Origin: Bolinopsis microptera
Lineage: Eukaryota; Ctenophora; Tentaculata; Lobata; Bolinopsidae
NCBI RefSeq assembly: GCF_026151205.1
Contig: NC_087079.1
Coordinates: forward strand, 9,974,635 to 10,034,634
Direction: 5' to 3'
Length of the DNA stretch: 60,000 nt
A program made the translations under genes and the position numbers. Positions 22,197 through 31,200 of this stretch are shown here, in pieces. The notes beneath the pieces are model-generated. The model saw only the letters and a program-made list of their open reading frames with translations, had not been told where the DNA came from and made no database searches. Numbering within the stretch: the first letter of the stretch is position 1; the number at the start of each line of letters is the position of its first letter.

Positions 22197-23690
22197 GATC
22201 CTCTTTTCGTGCTCAATCAGTGATTGGACCTTAATCAACCAAGACTCAAATCAGTTTGCAATGGCTCGATCAACCGACATAGTTTTCAATTTGTTTGCAT
22301 TGTTATTTGATATAATATTATGTGATCGGGAAGTAGAGTGATGATTTATTTTCAGGATGTAAATTTTAAAACTATTTAGTTTCTTCGCTACAAAATTACA
22401 ACAAATTGAGCCATCCATGGCCCCCATTTGAATTAATTGTATCTATAATTTTAGGATCAGCAGTTGATACGAATTTATGCGATTATCAAGTATTAATTGT
22501 TCGTGTTTTAAATATATTTCTGTTTTTGGAAAACGATTGTTTTCATTTTAGATAGGGACTGTTGCAAACTAAGGAAACTAAGATAGCTAAAGTGATTAAA
22601 ACCTAAAAGACTGGCCTATCCAGCTCGCCATTTTTGAGATTCGAGCAAATGGAAGATGTTCAAAGGGCGCAGGATGTTCAGCTCGACATAATACCGGTGG
22701 AACTGGAAATTATTTCATAGGTCCTAAAATGACTCCTCCAGATCGAGTCTTAACCTTAAAAGCTTAAATTTGACATAACTCACTAGTTAAAGTGGCTTTG
22801 ATACGTCGGGTTAGAACCTGTAAGAGTCTTAAGACTGGCATCCCCTTGTCATACGTTGTATGACCCGCCGCGCACGAAGTGCGCGGCTCCCCCTGTAGCG
22901 TCGAAGGGGTGGGGGCCGTAGGGGTCACCACGTGATACAAGCATCCCCGCGGCCGCCAATGCCATCCAGCTCGCCATTATTGAGATTCGAGCAAATCGAG
23001 GATGTTCAAAGCACAAAGTTAAGGGTGCAGGATGTTCAGCTCGACATAATACCGGTGGAAATTATTAATATTTCGTAGGTCCTAAAATGGGCTCTTACTA
23101 ATTCGCTCGCCCAGAAATTATCACGCGACTTTGGTTTTTACGGTTTTGCAGGCTGCAGCAGAACAAAACGGTTTTACATAAACCCTAATCCCATGCATTT
23201 GCAACCCAAAGTACCCTAACTGTAAGTGTAACCCCGAAGCTATCCGCATAACTGATAATCATAATCCTAACTACAACCCGAGCCCTAAACAATCGAATTC
23301 GTGTTTTACTAGCCTGCCACGTGACCAAAACAGTTTTTTGTCTTTTCACAATGCCTTTTCACAATTCACAAGAATCTTCTTAAAATTTAAGGGCGAGCGA
23401 TTTAGTCGAAGCGCATAAAATGACTCCTCCAAATCCAGTCTTAAAGTTAACCTTAAATTAGAGATAACTCACTAGCTGAAGTAACTCTGATAGTGATATG
23501 TTGGTATTTAGGATTAGGACCTGTATAATAAGCGGTAGGCCTCAAGGTCACCATTCTTGAGATTCGAGCAAGTCGAGGATGTTCAAAAGTTGTATACCTC
23601 TGGCTCTTTTCAATTTTTGGATTTTAGAAACCGAAGAAATTAAGGTACGATCATAAATCGGGTGGGCGACAGTTGACCCCCGACAATATA
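22197..23690. repeat. Intergenic diverged repeats downstream of the SLC6 gene
   Basis: Starts with the 3' UTR of the SLC6 gene. A block beginning CATCCAGCTCGCCATT, with GAGATTCGAGCAAAT and AGGATGTTCAGCTCGACAT, occurs at 22617 and 22973. A partial copy (GAGATTCGAGCAAGTCGAGG) lies at 23560. A second phrase, AAATGACTCCTCCA, occurs at about 22728 and 23418. Between them lies a perfect hairpin, GCCGCGCAC-GAA-GTGCGCGGC (22867-22887). No genes were recognised. Confidence 0.75.
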
Positions 23691-23915
23691 ATTTAATACA
23701 ATTAACCCTAACCCTAACAGTAACTCTATAAACCCAAACCCTAACAGTAACCTTAACCCTAACCTTACCTGGGGACCTCAGGCTATCATCATCATGTTCA
23801 TAAACATAGCCGAATAGAGATTCGGCGGAATGACAGACTGAGCGCCACCCAGTAAACCCTAACCATAACCCTAACGGCCTAACCCTAATCCTAACCCACC
23901 CTAACACTAACGACG
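23691..23915. repeat. Degenerate CCCTAA (telomere-type) repeats, left block
   Basis: Many copies of AACCCTAA with interruptions, such as AACCCTAACCCTAACAG near 23703 and AACCCTAACCATAACCC near 23858. CCCTAA is the complement of the animal telomere unit TTAGGG. The array is internal and degenerate, so it is an interstitial telomere-like tract and not a chromosome end. A second piece continues at 25889-25910 beyond the inserted element. Confidence 0.75.
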
Positions 23916-23916
23916 G

Positions 23917-25886
23917 GGGGGGGGGGGCAATGGCATAAAATGGCATAAAATGGAGACTTTTTCTATGGAGAAAATGGAAAAACCCATGAGTAATTGTCCA
24001 TTTTCTCCATTTTATGCCATGAATTTTGTCTTCGAAATTTCATCTTTAACACAATTTAACACCTAAATTGGACATCACAACATGTTTATTTACGCTTACT
24101 AGGGCGTAACAAGCTTATGAAAGCTCATAGTACTATAGTAGGCTACTAGATGCTTATACTAGGTTAGTAGAGGCACACTTCAGGCAAACTCATAATTACT
24201 CAAGCCTAGTGTTAAGTTATTTCTACAGGCTTCAGCAGGAGTGAGTAATAGGGGAGAGTAATATGCACTGAGAAGTGAGACCTACATCCTCGAAAGTCGA
24301 AACAAGCTCGCACTGCAAAGGGGAGGCCTACCTTCCGAGATCGCATCACCAGGGGGAAACCAAATTTGTGTATCGAGGGGTAGGTGTAGACTTCGATAAA
24401 CCGAAAAACCAAAAAAATATTTTCGGCTAATAATGAAGAGGGTAGCATGAAACGTAGAGAAAAGTGGTTTTTAGAAAAACTTTGAAAAATTTTGACTTAT
24501 AAAATTTTCGGCCCGAGTCATTCTCGATACGTACCTCTCGTATCGAGAGCTCCCGATTCCGAGCTCGTGTTGCAAAGGGGAGGCCTGCCTTCCGAGATCG
24601 CATTACCAGGGGGAAGAGTCGAGTCCAAAATTGTGTACCGAGCGGTAATTTTCTAAGTCAAAATTTTTCAAAGTTTTTCTGAAAAAAACTTTTCTCCACG
24701 TTTATGCTACCTTCCTTGGTAATGTTGCCTTTAGTAAATTTCAGAAAGTTTGGATGAAGAGCAAGATTTCAGTCCAAAAGAAGATCAAAATCTACAACGC
24801 ACAAGTAGTCTCTATTCTACTCTACAACTGCAACTCCTGGGCTGCACCACTAGCTTCGTTGAATGAACTTGATATTGCTCATCGCAAACACCTCCGAAGA
24901 ATCCTCAACATCAGATGGCCTACTGGGGTTATTTCTAATGAGGCACTCTATGCTCGTTGTTATGTCACTCCCTTGTCTGTGAGAGTCTCTAAGTTTCGAT
25001 GGAGAATGTTAGGACATATCTTAAGAGGACAGGAAGACTCACCAGCATACACCTCTATGTTATTTGCTATAAATTCTGATATTTTTATGGAAGGGAGACG
25101 GGGTAGACCATGTTTAAACTTATTAGATGTTATTAGAAAAGACTTGACTAGTAGAAATCTTGATATTAGACTTAAGAATTTGACTGATTTCGAAGACCTT
25201 AGATTTTTGGCTTTAGATAGGGAGGAATGGAAGAAGTTAGAAGATGGTTGATGTTTTTGTTTTCTTTTTTATGCGTTTTGATATCTATAAGGTGCCTAGG
25301 ATGCTCTTTTAAAGAGATATTTCGTACTTTGAAAGATTTACTACTACTACTACTACTACTTATGCTACCTTGTTCATTATAAGCCGAAAATATTTTTTCG
25401 GTCAAAATTTTTCAAATTGTTTCTGAAAACCGCTTTTCTCCACGTTTCATGCTACCCTGTTCATTATTTGCCGAAAATATTTTTTCGGTTTTTCGAAGTC
25501 CACACCTTCCCCTCGATTCACAATTTTGGACTAGAGGTAATGCAATCTCGGAAGGCAGGCCTCCCCTTTGCAACACGAGCTCGGAATCGGGAGCTCTCGA
25601 TACAGGAGGCACGTATCGAAAATGACTCGGACCGAACATTTTCTAAGTCAACTTTTTTCAAAATTTTTCAAAGTTTTTCTAAAAACCACTTTTCTCCATG
25701 TTTCATTATTGGCCGAAAATATCTTTTTTTTAAATAATTTTTCTCGAAATTCTAAATTTTTCAGGTTTTCAATGGCATAAAATGGCATAAAATGGCATAA
25801 AATGGAGACTATTTCTATGGAGAAAATGGAAAAACCTATGAGTAATTCTCCATTTTCTCCATTTATGCCATTGGCCCCCCCCCCCC
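23917..25886. mobile_element. Inverted-repeat (foldback) element inserted in CCCTAA repeats
   Basis: Left end: about 13 G, then CAATGGCATAAAATGG, with a related hairpin ending near 24022. Right end: CCATTTATGCCATTGG then about 13 C (25874-25886). Long imperfect inverted arms include GCAAAGGGGAGGCCTGCCTT (about 24574) against AAGGCAGGCCTCCCCTTTGC (about 25553), and AAAATATTTTTTCGG-type words. Arm blocks are also duplicated within the left side, at 24317 and 24574. The centre carries a LINE 3' fragment. CCCTAA-type repeats flank both sides. Confidence 0.75.
24754..25251 (+). pseudogene. C-terminal fragment of a LINE reverse transcriptase
   Basis: An open frame of 165 codons matching the region downstream of the RT core in RTE-like or related LINEs: KIYNAQVVSILLYNCNSW, then HRKHLRRIL, FRWRMLGHILR and GRRGRPCLNLLDVIRKDL. 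The catalytic RT motifs are absent, so this is a 5'-truncated copy. A trinucleotide ACT run at 25337-25362 follows the stop and looks like the element's 3' tail. It sits between the arms of the foldback element, implying later insertion or capture. The exact LINE clade is uncertain. Confidence 0.7.
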
Positions 25887-25888
25887 CA

Positions 25889-26160
25889 CACTAACCCTAA
25901 CCCTAACCCGATCAATTGACCTCAGTGTAATTACATGTAATGGGGGGTCAATTGTCGTACTAAGTCCTAGATTTCGCGACAATTGACCCCAGTGTAATTA
26001 AATAGGGGGTCGGTTGTCGGGGGGTCAATTGTCCGGGGGGTCAATTTTCGATGGCCGGTCAATTGTCGTACTAAACCCTAGATTTCGAGACAATTGGCCC
26101 CAGTGTAATTACATAGGGCCAGGGGGGCCGGGGGGGTCAATTGTTGCGGTACCGATAAAT
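25889..26160. repeat. CCCTAA remnant followed by CAATTG-containing G-rich repeats
   Basis: After a short CCCTAA tract, a motif pair alternates: ACAATTGACCCCAGTGTAAT and GGGGGGTCAATTGTCG. Copies appear near 25915, 25944, 25978, 26008, 26020, 26036, 26090 and 26128, separated by ACTAARYCCTAGATTTCG. CAATTG is the shared palindromic core. A related piece lies near 23670. Confidence 0.75.
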
Positions 26161-26381
26161 AAATCACACTGCCAACTGCTGGCAAGCATGACCGTCAACC
26201 AGATTATTTTTAATTTTATTGATTTCTTATAATATAGTTATTGAAATTTAAATGTGTCAGCACATCGGAACGTAGGCTAATTATATTCCCTGAGTTAGCT
26301 GTGCCAAAAATCATTGGCTTACTTTTTAGTTATCAATTAACAGATTCCGATCAAACAATCAGCCAAACTTTAGTACTTGTT

Positions 26382-27899
26382 ATGTTCCGTAATCTCTATA
26401 ATAAATACTGCTGTGGATACGATCGTCTTGAAGAGGAAGTGATACCACTCAAGAGGATGTCTCGGCACTGTCCCCCACCAACAACACAACCTTTCAGGAC
26501 TAACCGATGGTACGCTTCATTGGAGACACCACCACCTGGCGTCGTGACACCATCACCAATGCCACCTCTAGGTGGTGAAGTGAGCGTCCTAACCCAGGCC
26601 TGCTTCCCTCAACCACCTGCCCCAACTTGGAATCCAATACCGGCGAATCAAGGAAGTTTCGTCTGTTTCACTCAGCAACAAAACGGGGGTTTGTCCAGTA
26701 ACACCCTCCATTACAACACACCGTACCAGTATTACTACCAGCAGAGTACTTTGAGAGCAGCTGGATACTCAGAGCAAGGACGGGTTATTGGTAATCCTCT
26801 CGTCGGAGGAGGAGCACAAACACACAGACATGCAAACACACAAACATCTCTCAGTCCTGCAGCACAGCAGTTCGTGCCTAACAGTAACAGAGGGGGTATT
26901 CCTTATAACAACCCCTACTTTGATATGAATAACATGAGGTATCAGATGTCAGGGCTAGGAGGGTATGGAGGTGGCTGTCCTGGCAACCCTTTCCTTACTC
27001 CTAACCACTTCACTCAGCCTTATAATACCAACACGTTCAACCCGTATCAGAGGCAAGACAAGAAGAATAACGTACACACCAACACTACACTACACCTCAC
27101 TAACAGTACTAATATGTCACGTGACCATAACAACAAGTCACGTGACCATGGCAACAAGTCACGTGACCAGGGGACGGAAACTACACTAGTGCTGGGGTCT
27201 AAGAAGAGGAATAGAGCTCAGAAACTTCCTGTTAAACGACCTACAGAACACCTGGCAGCTCCTGGAGCGGAGAGAACTGAGGAGGTAAAGCAGAGAGAAG
27301 GTACTGAGAGACAGCAGAGTGAGGGAGCTGTGGAGACTGGACAGGGAGAGGACGGGACACTGCAGCTCAATGTGGAAGAGCAGCTTGTTCTGGAGATTAA
27401 AGTTCAAAACTCAGGCGAAATGATCTTGGATTCCATGAGAGAAGGTCCAGCTGAAATGATATCTCAGGAGCAAGTGAAAAGTGACTCATCTGATAACAGT
27501 TCAACACGGAGCATATCACGAGATCTTACAAAACAGCCTACATTCGCTCAGGTCTTGTCCATGTCGATTGATCAAGCAGTGGATTCGCCCATCAGAACAA
27601 CAAGCATCGAGGAAATCTTCACAGAACAACAAAACAAACCAAAAGAATCTGACGAACATGAAACCAAGGGATCACCCACAACTAAGCAAGCACAGAAACC
27701 CCTAACACCTCTGTCACCCGGACCCCTAACACCTCTAACACCTCTGTCACCTGGGTTTGAGTGGTGCGAGGAGTATGAATATGAACTTGTTGATCATATC
27801 GAGCATGAGATGGTCGAGGAGGAGGACGCTTTGGAGATTGATCTGAATTTTGAGTTAGACAGCCCTCAGTCGGTCAACTCACCTGTTTCTACCGAGTAA
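26382..27899 (+). CDS. Low-complexity protein with a PAM2 (PABP-binding) motif
   Basis: An open frame of 505 codons from the ATG at 26382 to TAA. The frame is open a little further upstream, so an earlier exon is possible. Residues 157-166 read LSPAAQQFVP, a good match to the PAM2 consensus L-x-x-x-A-x-x-F-x-P, which binds the MLLE domain of cytoplasmic poly(A)-binding protein. The rest is disordered: Pro-rich at the start, Gln/Tyr/Asn-rich in the middle, Lys/Glu-rich from about residue 240, and ending in a strongly acidic segment. NKSRDH/GNKSRDQ repeats lie around residues 245-265. No folded domain was recognised. A PABP-linked role in mRNA translation or decay is inferred from the motif alone. 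The gene converges on DDX51, 376 bases away; a plus-strand AATAAA lies at about 28137. Confidence 0.7.
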   Translation: MFRNLYNKYCCGYDRLEEEVIPLKRMSRHCPPPTTQPFRTNRWYASLETPPPGVVTPSPMPPLGGEVSVLTQACFPQPPAPTWNPIPANQGSFVCFTQQQNGGLSSNTLHYNTPYQYYYQQSTLRAAGYSEQGRVIGNPLVGGGAQTHRHANTQTSLSPAAQQFVPNSNRGGIPYNNPYFDMNNMRYQMSGLGGYGGGCPGNPFLTPNHFTQPYNTNTFNPYQRQDKKNNVHTNTTLHLTNSTNMSRDHNNKSRDHGNKSRDQGTETTLVLGSKKRNRAQKLPVKRPTEHLAAPGAERTEEVKQREGTERQQSEGAVETGQGEDGTLQLNVEEQLVLEIKVQNSGEMILDSMREGPAEMISQEQVKSDSSDNSSTRSISRDLTKQPTFAQVLSMSIDQAVDSPIRTTSIEEIFTEQQNKPKESDEHETKGSPTTKQAQKPLTPLSPGPLTPLTPLSPGFEWCEEYEYELVDHIEHEMVEEEDALEIDLNFELDSPQSVNSPVSTE

Positions 27900-28274
27900 A
27901 TGTTTTCTGGGTATTTCTTGTAGGGGTTTCAGGAATTTATTTAATTATATAGTGGCTATTCATACATTGTTTCCTAAAAATGTTTTTTAGTCGATTAAAA
28001 TTTTGACACATTGTTTGAGTATTGTAAAAATAATAGTTCATGACAAACATGATTAAATAATCTAATCTTGACAGAAAATCCATCAAACCTATTTCCCGAT
28101 AAAACTATAAAAAGTTAAAACAATTTTAATAAGTTAAATAAAAATCACCTATAACGCTATCACGCAGCTAAAAACAAACGAAAGATGTGCGCTACACTTC
28201 TGTTTTCAAATTTAGAGCTAACTTTTAGTCCAACATTCTATTAAGATAGCAGACATGATTAAGAGATAAGAAGT

Positions 28275-31200
28275 TTACTTTTTTCCCTTAGACTTAAGTC
28301 TAATTTCCAGTCTTTGCAAGCAATCTTGATAATTTTCAGATAACTCAGCTATAGAGTCATCAGAAATCTTCATCTCGCTGGCTCTAGTGTTTCCTGCTTT
28401 CTTCAGCAGTTGATGGAAATGTCGAATCTGAAAATGAAAATTAGTAGTTTTTCAGTTAACATTCTTATCTGATAACTGTTCAAAAATTCTGCTGTGATTG
28501 TATGAAAATGAGCTAACATTTTTTATGTAGGCGAGCTATTTGCCGTTACATTTCTGGTCTGAAAGGCTTCTCTCTAGAGAGAGAGAGAGAGCATGAACAA
28601 TTATGTACAAACTGATAAGTTAATGACACTAATGTGCTCATATTACCTCTTCATATCTGACGAGCGTGTAAGCGTAACCCACTTTTCCTGCACGTGCAGT
28701 TCGTCCCACGCGGTGCACATAAGTCTGCACGTGCGCAGGCACATCGTAGTTGATCACATGATCTACCAAACTAATGTCCATACCACGTGCCAAGGAGTCT
28801 GAACACACTAATCTGGAAAATGGAGGTTTTGGTGATAATTAGCTGCAACACGTTTTAAGAAAATGGTAACAGCATTCTTAATCTTTAAAATTTCCTAACT
28901 TACTAAATTTTTTAAATGCAGTTATTTTTCTGTTACTCACAGTTGAATATTGCCGAGAGAAAAGTCCCTCATAACTTTATTTCTCTGTTGGACTGAGAGA
29001 GTAGATGAGTACTCTGCAACTTTAATTCCACCAAATTCCTCTGTAATTAAATGATGTAAATTATACAATTAGTTAAGTAATACAAATAAGTTTAATTTAA
29101 TGAATCCACCACAGTTTAAAGGACCAGTTAACTGAAAAAAAAGTTATCCTCATATTTTGACAGATTGTGACAAATAGCAAACTAAGCAACGAGTCGAAAT
29201 TCCTAAATCTCTAACTGCTGTCTAACGCGTGTAAATAGCGTTTGTATTATTTTGGCGATGACGTCACGAAGTCCCTTGCGCGCACAGAGGAGCTCGTGAG
29301 AATGTATTTTATAGGTAGAAAATGGACATAATACAATGTTTTTCCCCGAATAACTCGAAAAGTAAGTAATTTAGGGTACATGTTGCTTCATAAGTTGTAT
29401 ATAAACATGGCCATTCTGCACAATTTACACACATTCAAAAACCTTTAGGGCCTTCATAGCCCAATTTACCAGATATCCATAGTTTTGCATGATTTCTGGA
29501 ACCGAAAATCAGTTTTTCGCCAATAACTGAAAAAGTAAGCCCTTTCAGGCATATGTTTGTTCGTAAGTCATATATTAATATGCTAATTGCGGTTCTTTTG
29601 CACCCTGTCTAAAGACTCTATCACAATCCTATCGAAAATGGGCTCAGCATCACGCCCAAAATGGTTTTTGGCGAATTTCTCGAAAAGTAACGATTTTAGG
29701 CCATGTGTTGCTCAATAACTCCTATATAAACATGCATATGCGGCTTCGTTTAAGCTTATTTTGAAGTCTCTACGACCTTCAGAAGCAAGGGGTCGGTTAC
29801 CTTGGGTCAATATGGGCGTGGCCCTCCTGGGTTTTCTCCACTGTCAAAAAAATGTCTCCAAACGAAAATCGTTTATTCATACCTTCGGAAAGGTCTGTGC
29901 AAAGTTTCGTGATTATCTGAACATTTACAGGTTCATAAATGTCCATAAATGACTAGACTACACAACTTTAGAGTTAACTTTAGAGAAACTCATAAGTCAT
30001 TTATCTCAAATTAAGCTGTTAGTGTCCATGATCAACCTATGGCGACAATGTTTTACGTGAAATGTAAAAATCAGGAGTAATATAAAAAGTGTATTTTTAG
30101 ATTAAAGTGCTAGCTCATAGTTTTAGAATTGTATAGATTAACGTATAGGCAACACCGTAGTGCGCAATAGAAAACTCAGTTCGTGCTCCGAAACGGATTC
30201 TTTCACCGTCAGCCAAAACTGTGGCGGGAGAGGCTGTGCAACCTGTCCCCAACTGTTCAACTCCAACGAAGTTATCACTGTCAATGGTTTGGATTTAACT
30301 CTGGATTTCCGGTTGACATGTAAGGACAGCAATATAATTTATGTCGCCCAATGCCAAATTTGTAATAAACTTCCCCAGAGCCTAAAAGACGACACCTATT
30401 TCGGCCAAACGGTTTCTCCATTTCATATCAGAATGAATGGACACAGAAACAAGTTTAAAATTGATAATGAATTGTCATTTGAGAAGTCGGCACTTGCCAT
30501 GCATTGTTTTCTAGCGCATAAATCTGATTTCACTATGGGAGTTTTTAAATTAGGTGTAGTAAGAAAAGTCCGACCAACAGCACTTGATAGAGAAGAGAGC
30601 ATTCTTATTTCAAAATTTAGAACTAATATTTTTGGGTTAAATAGGATTGTAGTTACTCGCTGAATAATCTGTTATGCTCTGTTGTCCATTCTACCTAGCA
30701 CATTGAGCTCTTTAGTAAAGTTTCAGATTAAAATCTGTTTGAATTTTCAAGTTGTTAACTTTTAAATTGCTTTCATTAGTCTAACCTAATTTTATTTTTA
30801 TAGGCTAGTGATGTAAATATACGAAGAATTCACCTATATTTGTGCTGTCTTACTATGTGTCCAAACCAAATTGATAGATTAACGTTGGTCGTTTAACCAT
30901 CTAACAATCGATCGTGCCGTAATATATGGCCAAAGAATAATAGGGTCTTGGAAATTCTATAGTTGTTCAGTGGGTCGATTGACTGAACACGTTTGCACTT
31001 GGTATTTAAACTTACCAGTAGTTTATTTATGTTATGTACCGACGATAATGCAATTAGGATAACAACTAGGTAAGCCGTAAGTCTAATTCAAAACACACCG
31101 CACACCGTACACTCAAATCAGTATTTGTATTTGGTAGACCGGGTACTTTGGCGGGAATTCTGTTCCCACGGCACAGTTCTGATAGAAGCTACTTCTACTA

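Noticed and set aside
23691-23915. A chromosome end or functional telomere
   Set aside because: Repeats are degenerate, short and internal, with ordinary genes on both sides.
23548-23946. 132-codon open frame on the minus strand
   Set aside because: It runs through CCCTAA-type repeats and into the G tract; its VRVRV-like peptide is a repeat artefact.
26241-26381. Upstream extension of the PAM2 protein
   Set aside because: The frame is open but has no ATG, and the residues look like random AT-rich translation; the ATG at 26382 is preferred.
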